A stretch of DNA of 13,409 bases, taken from positions 1 through 13,409 of the forward strand of contig CAMCIP010000042.1 in assembly GCA_945874855.1 (NCBI GenBank), in the 5' to 3' direction. Numbering within the stretch: position 1 is the first letter of the stretch; each line of letters opens with the position of its first letter. Below the pieces are notes generated by a model. The model saw only the letters and a program-made list of their open reading frames with translations. It was not told the DNA's origin and ran no database searches. A program made the translations under genes and the position numbers. This document shows positions 1 to 6,433 of this stretch, piece after piece. This stretch comes from Brevundimonas vancanneytii. GTDB taxonomy: Bacteria > Pseudomonadota > Alphaproteobacteria > Caulobacterales > Caulobacteraceae.

Positions 1-330
1 GGCGGTGCCAATGTGACCCTGGCCGCCACGGCGACCATCGGCACCGCGACCCTGGCCTCGACCGCCCTGACGACGATCAACACCTCGATCAACAACGTCT
101 CGGCCTCGCTGGCTCGCCTGGGCACCGGCTCCAACTCCCTCAGCACCCATCTGAAGTTCGTGGGCAAGCTGCAGGACACCCTGGAATCCGGCGTCGGCAA
201 CCTGGTGGACGCCGATCTGGCCAAGGAGAGCGCGCGTCTCCAGTCGCTGCAGACGAAGCAGCAGCTGGGTGTTCAGGCGCTGTCCATCGCCAACTCGTCG
301 ACCTCGATCCTGCTCGGACTGTTCCGTTAA
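1..330 (+). CDS. Flagellin, C-terminal fragment (cut by window start)
   Basis: This is the last 109 codons of a flagellin, the subunit that is exported through the flagellar type III apparatus and polymerises into the filament. The frame is open from base 1, so the gene begins upstream; the ATG- or GTG-like codons near base 13 are internal. The final 60 or so residues form the conserved flagellin C-terminal D0/D1 helix. They carry KFVGKLQDTLESGVGNLVDA, then DLAKESARLQ, and end in LLGLFR, as in alphaproteobacterial flagellins. The same region is nearly identical in the complete flagellin at 849-1682, so the two are tandem paralogues separated by flaG. There are no cysteines. A perfect hairpin follows the stop. 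Family assignment is secure; which paralogue it is cannot be said. Confidence 0.95.
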   Translation, partial: GGANVTLAATATIGTATLASTALTTINTSINNVSASLARLGTGSNSLSTHLKFVGKLQDTLESGVGNLVDADLAKESARLQSLQTKQQLGVQALSIANSSTSILLGLFR

Positions 331-347
331 GGGCCGAAGGACTGAAA

Positions 348-375
348 GGACGGACGCCCTCACCGGCGTCCGTCC
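348..375 (+). terminator. Hairpin after the first flagellin, likely terminator
   Basis: A perfect 11-bp inverted repeat (GGACGGACGCC and GGCGTCCGTCC) with a 6-nt loop begins 17 nt after the flagellin stop. No clear T-tract follows, so it may stabilise the 3' end of the abundant flagellin mRNA rather than, or as well as, terminate transcription. Confidence 0.6.
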
Positions 376-433
376 GATCGTCCCTCAAAGCCCTCTCTCA
401 AGAGGCGCCGGTCGGAACGGCCGGTAAGGAGCC

Positions 434-715
434 ATGGACACGAATGCCAACATAGCCCGCATCGGCCCCGTCGCCGCGTCCTCAGGGTCCGCCGCGTCCG
501 GGGACTTCGAGCGTTCGCCGGCCTCGCGCGAGGCCGAACGCGCGGCCCGCTACCGACTGGTCATTGAGGAAGGCCCCGACCGCGGGACCTTCATCTACAA
601 GACCCTGGACCGCATCACCGGAGAGGTGGTCCGTCAGGTGCCCCGCGAACAGGTCGAACGGCTGATGCAGGGTGAAAACTATTCGGCCGGTGCGGTGATC
701 GACACCCGCGCCTGA
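434..715 (+). CDS. flaG: FlaG-family flagellar protein
   Basis: This 93-residue protein has a low-complexity Ala/Ser-rich N-terminus (about 1-35) followed by the FlaG-type core. In the core, an aromatic/basic strand (FIYKTLDR, about residues 54-61) leads into TGEVVRQVPREQ (about 63-74), matching the family signature of a dipeptide turn plus GEV-(I/V)-RQ-(I/V)-P. FlaG proteins are small soluble proteins linked to filament assembly and filament length; the exact role is not settled across bacteria. The ATG at 434 is preceded by AAGGAG at 426-431, only 2 nt away, which is unusually tight; no other in-frame start fits better. The gene lies between two flagellin genes, which supports the call. It has no cysteine and no signal peptide. 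Fairly confident. Confidence 0.85.
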   Translation: MDTNANIARIGPVAASSGSAASGDFERSPASREAERAARYRLVIEEGPDRGTFIYKTLDRITGEVVRQVPREQVERLMQGENYSAGAVIDTRA

Positions 716-760
716 GCCCGTCGGCAGCCCCGACCCTTGACCGCGCAGGCCCCGGCCGCG

Positions 761-776
761 CGGCGCTTCGCGTGCT
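761..776 (+). promoter_or_regulatory. Possible sigma54 promoter of the flagellin gene
   Basis: The sequence CGGCGC-N5-GTGCT has the invariant GG-N10-GC spacing of sigma54 promoters (consensus TGGCAC-N5-TTGCT; about 8 of 11 defined bases match). It lies about 73 nt before the flagellin ATG. Late flagellin genes of Caulobacter are sigma54-dependent with a 5' leader of this size. GG-N10-GC also arises by chance in GC-rich DNA, so this is tentative. Confidence 0.4.
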
Positions 777-848
777 CATTCCGCGTTAACCATACGCTCA
801 CGACTCGCCCCATAGCCTTCACCTCATCAGCAAAGAGGCTCGGGCCGG

Positions 849-1682
849 ATGACGAACAGCGTCCACACGAATACCAGCGCTCAGATCGCGCTGCAGAACC
901 TGACCCGCACCAACGACCGCATGTCGGACGTCCAGGGCCGGATCAGTACCGGCCTCAAGGTGCAGGGCGCCAAGGACAATGCCGCCATCTGGGCCATCGC
1001 CCAAGGCCAGCGGGCGGACATCGGCGCGCTGTCGGCCGTCAAGCAGAGCCTCGACCGCGCGACCTCCGTCGCCGACGTCGCCCTGACGGCCGGCGAGTCG
1101 ATCTCCGACCTGCTCAACCAGTTGAAGGAAAAGGTGATCGCCGCCCGCGACGAGTCGCTGGGCACCCAGTCGCGGCAGCTGCTGGACTCCGATTTCCGCG
1201 CCTTGATCCGGGCCATCAACTCCGCCGTGGCCAACGCCACCTTCGATGGTACCAACATCTTCAACGGCTCGATCACGCCGGGCATCCGGTTCCTGGCCAA
1301 TGCCGACGCCAGCCAGACCGTCACCCTCTCCTCGCGTAACCTGACGACAGGTGGCGCGATCATCGAAGTGTCCCTGTCCAACTCCCTGCTGACCATCACC
1401 GGAGCCATCTCCGCCCTGGCGCGACTGGACGATTCCATCACCCAGCTCAACTCGGCCCTGGGAGACATTGGCGCGCAGGCCAAGCAGATCGAGGCGCACG
1501 CGAAATTCGTCTCCAAGCTGTCGGACACGCTCGAATCCGGCGTGGGCAATCTCGTCGATGCCGACCTGGCCAAGGAGAGCGCGCGCCTCCAGGCCTTGCA
1601 GGTGCAGCAGCAACTGGGGGCCCAGGCGCTGTCGATCGCCAATCAGGCGCCGCAGGTGATCCTGTCTCTCTTCCGCAGCTAG
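849..1682 (+). CDS. Flagellin, complete
   Basis: This 277-residue filament subunit has the compact build typical of Caulobacter-type flagellins. The N-terminal D0/D1 helices span about 1-140, with the SVHTNTSAQIALQNL start and the conserved RISTGLKV segment near 31-38. A short central part (about 141-195) follows, and the C-terminal D1/D0 helix runs from about 196 to 277, ending ILSLFRS. There is no large variable D2/D3 domain and no cysteine. The ATG at 849 is preceded by AAAGAGG at 832-838, 10 nt away, and the N-terminus matches the flagellin family, so this start is secure. A possible sigma54 promoter lies upstream. In Caulobacter, FlbT and FlaF control flagellin mRNA translation through the 5' leader; whether that happens here is not visible. 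The stop is 1 nt from that of the candidate minus-strand small gene. Confidence 0.97.
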   Translation: MTNSVHTNTSAQIALQNLTRTNDRMSDVQGRISTGLKVQGAKDNAAIWAIAQGQRADIGALSAVKQSLDRATSVADVALTAGESISDLLNQLKEKVIAARDESLGTQSRQLLDSDFRALIRAINSAVANATFDGTNIFNGSITPGIRFLANADASQTVTLSSRNLTTGGAIIEVSLSNSLLTITGAISALARLDDSITQLNSALGDIGAQAKQIEAHAKFVSKLSDTLESGVGNLVDADLAKESARLQALQVQQQLGAQALSIANQAPQVILSLFRS

Positions 1683-1683
1683 G

Positions 1684-1818
1684 TCAGGTGCGGTCGGCGG
1701 CTTTCAGCCCGGCTCGCGCCCCTATCTGAACGGGCTCCGGGCGGCCGCGGCGGCCTGACTCCCGGGCAAAGCCGTAGAGCGACAGCAGGGCGTCGAACAG
1801 GGAACGCGGACGGATCAT
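1684..1818 (-). CDS. Candidate 44-residue small protein, unknown
   Basis: This is a short minus-strand reading frame, convergent with the flagellin (1 nt between stops). I choose the ATG at 1818 (MIRPRSLFDALLSLYGFARE...) over an upstream ATG at 1875. GAAAGG sits 9 nt before the inner start, and the upstream extension uses a rare TTA codon. The first 20 codons have nearly all G or C at position three (CTG, CTC, GCC, GGC), as real genes here do; the last 20 are less clean. The N-terminal half could form a short amphipathic helix (SLFDALLSLYGFARE); the rest is basic and Gly/Arg-rich. No family is recognised. It could instead be a chance frame opposite the flagellin 3' region and flaEY leader. 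No neighbour gives a function. Confidence 0.4.
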   Translation of the reverse strand: MIRPRSLFDALLSLYGFARESGRRGRPEPVQIGARAGLKAADRT

Positions 1819-1947
1819 CGCTTCGTACCTTTCAGAGGTCGGGACGGATCGGCGGCGCATTAACGAATCGGTCATCAGACCGTTCCGTTGCCGGACGTTA
1901 ACCCGTCGTCAGCCCCGATCGAAGAGGGTGTCGGCCGAAAGGTCGCC

Positions 1948-4662
1948 ATGATCGACAACAGCTACCTGTTGGGCCTGTTCGGGGGGACGTCCTTCTCCTC
2001 GGGCGTAAGCCTGCCCGGGACCTCGGCGGCCTCACGTCGCCAGCCGACGCCCCCGTGGAGCGCCGGCGGCGAACTGGCGCCTCCGGACGAGCGCGTGCGC
2101 CAGGCCCTTGGCGGACGCCGTCTGATCGACGAGGACGCAGCCCGGCCCGACGCCGCGGACGTCTCAGGTGACTATCGACGCCTGTTTGCCCTGTACCAGG
2201 GTCTGGACACGCTCACGGCGCTGACCAACCGGGCCCAGGCCAAGGGCCTGCCCGCCAGTGAGTTGTCGCTGCTGAACCGACGCTTCGACGCGGGTCTGGC
2301 CGAGGTCGGGTCGTGGGTGTCCGCAGCCGACTTCGAGGCCGTGCGTCTGGTGCAGGGCACCACCGGCGCCCTGGCCAGGACCACCGCCGCCGTGCGGCGC
2401 GACTCCGCTGTCTCGATCACCGCCCCCATCCATGAGGGCTCGGTCGATGAACCGGTCGCCGCCTTCCAGGGAGCCGTGGCCTTCACCATCAACGTGCGCC
2501 GGACGTCGGGCACGACGTCGGTCGCGATCGACCTCGCGGACCTCGGCACCACGCCGCGGACGCTGGGCAATGTGCTGAGCCACATCAACGGCGCGCTGCA
2601 GGCGGCGGGCGTCGAGACCCGCCTGGGCCGCGAAGCCATCAAGGCCGAACCACGAACCCTGACCGTCAACGGCAAGGCCGTGACCCTGCCCGCCGGGCCC
2701 GATCGTTGGGCGCTGGCGGTGCGGGGCGTCTCCAGCGAGACCGTCGGCTTCGCCGAGGCGGCGCCGCGCGACGCCGTCTATGTGGTGCAGGGCGTCGGCA
2801 AGGCAGGTGGCCACGAGCTGCTCAAATTCCAGTCCGACCAGGGCGGAGGCGCGCCCGCGACGGCGCCGCGGATCGGTGAGACCCAGTGGGTCGACGGCCG
2901 GGTGTCCCAGACGGCCCTGCCCGACGGCTACGGCGCGGTGCGCGCCTCCGCGGCGGCGTCCGACGGCGGTCTCTGGCTGGTGGCGGACCTGAAGGCGACC
3001 ACGGCGGGCCAGCCGATCAAGGGCGCTTCCGACGTCGGACTGATCCGGCTCGACTCGGCGGGACGGGTCGTCTCGACCCGCACGCTTGGCGCTGCGACAC
3101 AGGCGTCCGGCTATGCCCTCGCGGTCGGCGGAGACGGACGCGTGGCGGTGGCGGGGTCGGTGGTCGGTGCCCTCGAGCCCGGTCGGGTCGGCGACCTGCC
3201 TGGCGAAGTGGACTCGTTCGTCACCGTGTTCGACGAGGCCGGCCAGGAGCTCTGGACCCAGCGCCGTGGCGCGCGCGCGGCGGATGAGGCCACGGCCGTG
3301 GCCTTCGCCGCCGACGGTACGGTCACGGTCGCCGGTCGGGCGAAGTCCGCCATGTCCGGCGCGTCCGCCCTGGGAGGATGGGACGGCTACGTCCAGACCT
3401 TCCGCGCCACCCAGGCCTATCCGTCGGCGCCCTTCTCCGCCGCGCCGGCGGGCGTGATCCAATTTGGCTCAAGCGGGGACGACGCCGTCTCCGCGATCGC
3501 GGTCTCCGGGCAGGACGTTTATGCGACCGGCGTGGAGAACGGACGTCTGGTCGTGCGCCGCTTCGCCCTCGACAGCGAGGGTCGGCCCAGTCTGACGTCG
3601 CAGCGGGACCTGGGCATCGCCGGGGGCGCGCCAACCGGACTGGCCGTCGAGGGCGGACGGGTCATTGTGGCCGGGACCACCCACAATGCGGCGCTCGATG
3701 TGGGTACGGTCAACGCGGCCCATGCCGGCGGGACCGACGCCTATGTGATCGCCCTCGACGCCGATCTGGCCGTCTCGGCCGCCGATCGGCTGACCTATTT
3801 CGGCGGCGCAGGCAACGACACGGCCGCCGACCTCAAGGCCCATGACGGCAAGGTCTGGATCACCGGTGTCTCGAACCGGCCGGCGGATGCCAAGGACGCG
3901 GATCCGACGCGCGCCTATCTGGCCCGGCTGGACCCCGCGTCGGGGGCCGTGGAGTGGACGCGGGACTGGGCGGGCGACGGCGACGCCGCCCGGCCCCTGA
4001 CCCTGGCCGTCGCCGATGGCGCCGCGGGCGTGCTTGACCGGTTGGGCCTGCCGCGCGGCGAGATAGCCCAGGCGGAATCCAAGCGGCTGGTCGAGGCTAC
4101 GGCCCTGCGTCCCGGCGACCGGTTTCACATTTCGCCGCCGGGCGGCGGTCGTTCGGTCGCGGTCACCATCGATGCGCGCGACACCCTTCAGACCCTGGCC
4201 CGCAAGATCGAGACCGGTTCCCTCGGGCGACTCAGGGTCACGGTCACGGCCGAGGCGGCGGCGGCCAGCGCCGCGCCCGGACTGGAGTCGGTCTTCGCGG
4301 GGGCCCAGCGACTTTCGATCACCGCCCGCGACGGGCGTGACGGCGCCGTGCTGACGTCAGGCGAGCCCGGGCGTGACGCCCTGGCCGCCCTGGGCCTGTC
4401 TGCCGGCTTCATCGGCCCGACGGCCCAGACGGGAGAGGCGCGGACCTTCGGCCTCAACCTGCCGCGCAACCTGACCCTGACCGACGAGGCGTCGCGGCGA
4501 AATGCCGGCGAGCGATTGCAGGGTGCGATGAAGGCAGTGCGCGATGCCTATCGTGCGCTGAACCCCGCCACGGCCAAACCCGCCGCCACCGGACAGGCAC
4601 CCGCCTATCTGACGGCCCAGATCGCCAACTATCAGGCGGCCCTGGCGCGCCTCGGCGGCTGA
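1948..4662 (+). CDS. flaEY: FlaEY-like flagellar protein (hook-IN-like domains flanking beta-propeller)
   Basis: This 904-residue protein probably corresponds to Caulobacter FlaEY, needed for normal flagellin expression and filament assembly; the name rests on location, size and build. The ATG at 1948 (MIDNSYLLGLFGG) has AAAGG 5 nt upstream; an in-frame TTG at 1888 lacks support. Domains: a helical N-terminus (about 70-150); a hook-IN-like beta segment (about 175-235, FTINVRR...TLGNVLSHING); a beta-propeller of SBBP-like repeats (about 320-690, for example GSSGDDAVSAIAVSGQDVYA and GGAGNDTAADLKAHDGKVWI); a second hook-IN-like region (about 720-820, IDARDTLQTLARKIETGSLG); and a C-terminal helix (about 850-904). 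It contains no cysteine and no Sec signal peptide, as expected for an axial protein exported by the flagellar apparatus, though export is inferred. A 9-bp hairpin spans the stop codon. Confidence 0.85.
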   Translation: MIDNSYLLGLFGGTSFSSGVSLPGTSAASRRQPTPPWSAGGELAPPDERVRQALGGRRLIDEDAARPDAADVSGDYRRLFALYQGLDTLTALTNRAQAKGLPASELSLLNRRFDAGLAEVGSWVSAADFEAVRLVQGTTGALARTTAAVRRDSAVSITAPIHEGSVDEPVAAFQGAVAFTINVRRTSGTTSVAIDLADLGTTPRTLGNVLSHINGALQAAGVETRLGREAIKAEPRTLTVNGKAVTLPAGPDRWALAVRGVSSETVGFAEAAPRDAVYVVQGVGKAGGHELLKFQSDQGGGAPATAPRIGETQWVDGRVSQTALPDGYGAVRASAAASDGGLWLVADLKATTAGQPIKGASDVGLIRLDSAGRVVSTRTLGAATQASGYALAVGGDGRVAVAGSVVGALEPGRVGDLPGEVDSFVTVFDEAGQELWTQRRGARAADEATAVAFAADGTVTVAGRAKSAMSGASALGGWDGYVQTFRATQAYPSAPFSAAPAGVIQFGSSGDDAVSAIAVSGQDVYATGVENGRLVVRRFALDSEGRPSLTSQRDLGIAGGAPTGLAVEGGRVIVAGTTHNAALDVGTVNAAHAGGTDAYVIALDADLAVSAADRLTYFGGAGNDTAADLKAHDGKVWITGVSNRPADAKDADPTRAYLARLDPASGAVEWTRDWAGDGDAARPLTLAVADGAAGVLDRLGLPRGEIAQAESKRLVEATALRPGDRFHISPPGGGRSVAVTIDARDTLQTLARKIETGSLGRLRVTVTAEAAAASAAPGLESVFAGAQRLSITARDGRDGAVLTSGEPGRDALAALGLSAGFIGPTAQTGEARTFGLNLPRNLTLTDEASRRNAGERLQGAMKAVRDAYRALNPATAKPAATGQAPAYLTAQIANYQAALARLGG

Positions 4663-4676
4663 TCGTGGATCAGCCG
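4656..4676 (+). terminator. Hairpin across the flaEY stop codon
   Basis: A perfect 9-bp stem (CGGCTGATC and GATCAGCCG) with a 3-nt GTG loop includes the TGA stop. There is no T-tract, so termination may be partial or the hairpin may only protect the 3' end. A promoter-like site begins 9 nt downstream, consistent with a transcript boundary here. Confidence 0.45.
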
Positions 4677-4684
4677 AAAGGCGG

Positions 4685-4714
4685 TTGACGCCGCCCGTCC
4701 CGGCGGGGTTATTG
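4685..4714 (+). promoter_or_regulatory. Possible promoter for the envelope pair
   Basis: TTGACG at 4685-4690 matches the -35 consensus of Caulobacter-type housekeeping promoters (TTGACGS). A weak -10 candidate, TTATTG at 4709-4714, follows after 18 nt. It lies 29 nt before the next start codon. Only the -35 element is convincing. Confidence 0.35.
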
Positions 4715-4742
4715 GCCCGGTCCGGCCCCCATAGAGCGAACC

Positions 4743-5417
4743 ATGGCGTCTCCTCCCGACAATCGCATGCTGCTGGCCGTCGGTGCCGGTCTGGCGCTGC
4801 TGGCGGCCATTGTCCTGGCCCTCTGGTTCGGTCGCGACGGCGGCGGCCCGATCGCGGCCCCACCGGCCTCCAAGGGGGGCCTGACGGTCGACGTCGCTGA
4901 CGCTCCGGCGCTCGAGACGACGCGCGAACTCCGTTGCTTTGTGGCCGGTCGCTTCGTCGGCATGGCCAGCCTCGCCGATTGCGCCCAGCGCAATGGCCTG
5001 GCGACCGACGCGCTGGACGTCGGCATCGATGAGACCGGCGCCCTGGCCGCCGCCCCGACCGCCTCCATGGCGCCGCCCCCGGCTCTGCCGAACGATCTGA
5101 TCGACGTGGCCCCGATGCCGGACACCGATCTGCCGCCGCTGGAGACGGCCGAGGCGCCCACTGCCCCTGCAGGGGAGGTCTGTCTGCGGTTCGTGGAGGG
5201 TGACTGGCGCGCTGTCTCGTCCAGCACCAGCATGAGCGCCTGCGTCCAGGCGCTCTATGCCGGCACCTGCGTGCGGCCCGGCGACGCCCTTTACGGCCGC
5301 TTCGGCAACACGACCCTGCGGCTGGTGCCGGGCCGGGTGGAGCGATCGGACGACAACACCAATTTCCGCACCCTGGTCGAGCAGGATCGGCGCTGCAATC
5401 TGGGACCGATCGACTGA
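4743..5417 (+). CDS. One-TM, six-cysteine envelope protein of unknown function
   Basis: This 224-residue protein is not recognised. A short polar N-terminus is followed by one hydrophobic segment (about 9-29) ending in FGRDGGG, so it is probably an inner-membrane anchor with the rest in the periplasm. Six cysteines (65, 80, 147, 167, 176, 218) all lie outside the membrane and could form three disulfides. Residues 65-82 (CFVAGRFVGMASLADCAQ) and 147-169 share the pattern C-x(0-2)-F-V-x-G-x(n)-S-x(n)-C-(A/V)-Q, suggesting an internal duplication. A Pro/Ala-rich linker (about 100-145) joins the two halves. The start ATG has no good ribosome site (GAGCGAACC precedes it). The stop overlaps the next start by one base, so the pair is probably translated together. 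The separation from flaEY by a hairpin argues against a flagellar operon. Confidence 0.85.
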   Translation: MASPPDNRMLLAVGAGLALLAAIVLALWFGRDGGGPIAAPPASKGGLTVDVADAPALETTRELRCFVAGRFVGMASLADCAQRNGLATDALDVGIDETGALAAAPTASMAPPPALPNDLIDVAPMPDTDLPPLETAEAPTAPAGEVCLRFVEGDWRAVSSSTSMSACVQALYAGTCVRPGDALYGRFGNTTLRLVPGRVERSDDNTNFRTLVEQDRRCNLGPID

Positions 5418-5860
5418 TGCGCCTCATCGTCGCCACGGCCCTGGCCGTCTCCGCCCTGGCCGCGGCTGCCTGCTCCAGCTCGCCCGAGGCCCCCTACGAG
5501 CCCGGGGTCTGCTTCTATGTGGTGCCTGACGAAGCCCAGCCCGACGGCCTGAGGCTGAACGTGGTCGCCCGCGACCAGCCGCAGATCGAGTTCTGCGCCG
5601 CCCGTCTCGAGGAGATGCGCGTGCGCTTCCTTCGTCTTGGCGGCAATAACCGCGAGATCATGGGCGCCTATCAGGGGCAGTACATCTTCATCGACGCCAC
5701 GGGCGTTTCCTTCGGCAAGTCGCTTGAGGGCAGTCGCTTCTTCGCCTTGGCACGGACGGGCGATGGCCGCCTGGCCATCCCGGGCGCAATCCAGCGCCGC
5801 ATAGACGGCGCCCCTGTGGCCGTCGCTGCACCGCCGCCGCCCCCGCCCGCGGGTGGGTGA
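5417..5860 (+). CDS. Putative lipoprotein of unknown function
   Basis: This 147-residue protein is not recognised. An N-terminal export signal (MRLIVATALAVSALAAAAC) ends in a lipobox-like AAAC with Cys19 as the likely lipidated residue, followed by SSS and a short flexible stretch. The mature part has two more cysteines (32 and 60), perhaps one disulfide, and a compact alpha/beta region (about 30-110) including the strand GAYQGQYIFIDATG. A proline run lies near the C-terminus (about 139-144). The start overlaps the upstream stop in the arrangement TGATG, so expression is likely coupled to the six-cysteine protein and both may act together in the envelope. Position +2 is Ser, so retention at the inner membrane is not expected by the E. 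coli rule. The stop lies 4 nt before the LexA box of ssb. Confidence 0.85.
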   Translation: MRLIVATALAVSALAAAACSSSPEAPYEPGVCFYVVPDEAQPDGLRLNVVARDQPQIEFCAARLEEMRVRFLRLGGNNREIMGAYQGQYIFIDATGVSFGKSLEGSRFFALARTGDGRLAIPGAIQRRIDGAPVAVAAPPPPPPAGG

Positions 5861-5864
5861 AGCA

Positions 5865-5879
5865 GAACAAAGTTGGAAC
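5865..5879. promoter_or_regulatory. LexA (SOS) box of ssb
   Basis: GAAC-N7-GAAC, read on the other strand as GTTCCAACTTTGTTC, exactly matches the alphaproteobacterial LexA operator GTTC-N7-GTTC. It overlaps the -35 element of the ssb promoter, the expected position for a repressor, and lies 52 nt before the ssb ATG. ssb is a classic SOS-linked gene. Confidence 0.8.
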
Positions 5880-5901
5880 ATCCGGCGCTCTGCGCTATGG
5901 G
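5873..5901 (+). promoter_or_regulatory. ssb promoter
   Basis: TTGGAA at 5873-5878 and TATGGG at 5896-5901 are spaced 17 nt apart. Written in Caulobacter style they read TTGGAAC-N14-GCTATGGG, which keeps the TTG and GCTA cores at the right spacing. The LexA box covers the -35 element. The -10 is only a partial match. Confidence 0.55.
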
Positions 5902-5931
5902 TTCCGGGTATTTCAGAACGAGGAGCGTCCC

Positions 5932-6426
5932 ATGGCGGGCAGCGTCAACAAGGTCATTCTGGTCGGCAACCTGGGGCGCGACCCCGAGATCCGGTCCATG
6001 CCGTCGGGCGAGCGCATCGCCAATCTGTCGATCGCCACCTCCGAGACCTGGCGCGACAAGTCCTCGGGCGAGCGCAAGGAAAAGACCGAGTGGCACCGGG
6101 TCGTGATCTTCAACGACAACATCGTCAAAGTCGTTGAAAACTATGTCAAAAAAGGCTCGACCGTCTACATCGAGGGGTCCTTGCAGACCCGCAAGTGGAC
6201 CGACAAGGACGGCGTCGAAAAGTATTCGACCGAGGTCGTCGTGGGCAAGTTCAAGGGCGAACTCACCATGCTGGGCGGCCGCGCCGACGGGGCGTCGCAA
6301 GGCGGTGGCATGGGCGGCGGGCGCGGTGGCGACGACGACTACGGCTCGGGCTTCTCGACCGGCGGGGCCAACAAGCCGTCGGGCCCCAAGGAAAGCTACG
6401 ACCTGAACGACGACATTCCGTTCTGA
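5932..6426 (+). CDS. ssb: Single-stranded DNA-binding protein
   Basis: This 164-residue SSB binds and protects single-stranded DNA in replication, recombination and repair, and recruits partners through its tail. The OB fold spans about 4-113: VNKVILVGNLGRDPEIR at the start, WRDKSSGERKEKTEWHRVV, and the YVKKGSTVYIEGSLQTRKW strand pair. A Gly/Asp-rich flexible linker follows (about 114-155), ending with the acidic tip DLNDDIPF that contacts repair proteins. The ATG at 5932 is chosen because AGGAG at 5921-5925 sits 6 nt upstream and the protein then begins MAGSVNKV, as in the family. An in-frame GTG at 5857 would add 25 unrelated residues and run through the promoter and LexA box. Likely SOS-regulated. 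Two membrane-protein genes follow with almost no gap. Confidence 0.98.
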   Translation: MAGSVNKVILVGNLGRDPEIRSMPSGERIANLSIATSETWRDKSSGERKEKTEWHRVVIFNDNIVKVVENYVKKGSTVYIEGSLQTRKWTDKDGVEKYSTEVVVGKFKGELTMLGGRADGASQGGGMGGGRGGDDDYGSGFSTGGANKPSGPKESYDLNDDIPF

Positions 6427-6433
6427 CGTCGTC

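Noticed and set aside
1812..1826. GG-N10-GC match upstream of the flaEY-like gene as a sigma54 promoter
   Set aside because: Apart from GG and GC it matches the -24 element poorly, and it overlaps the start of the candidate minus-strand gene.
1888..1947. TTG at 1888 as the start of the flaEY-like gene
   Set aside because: It has no ribosome site and adds 20 residues of no clear character; the ATG at 1948 has AAAGG 5 nt upstream.
5857..5931. GTG at 5857 as the start of ssb
   Set aside because: It would add 25 unrelated residues and put the LexA box and promoter inside the coding region; the ATG at 5932 has a good ribosome site and the family N-terminus.
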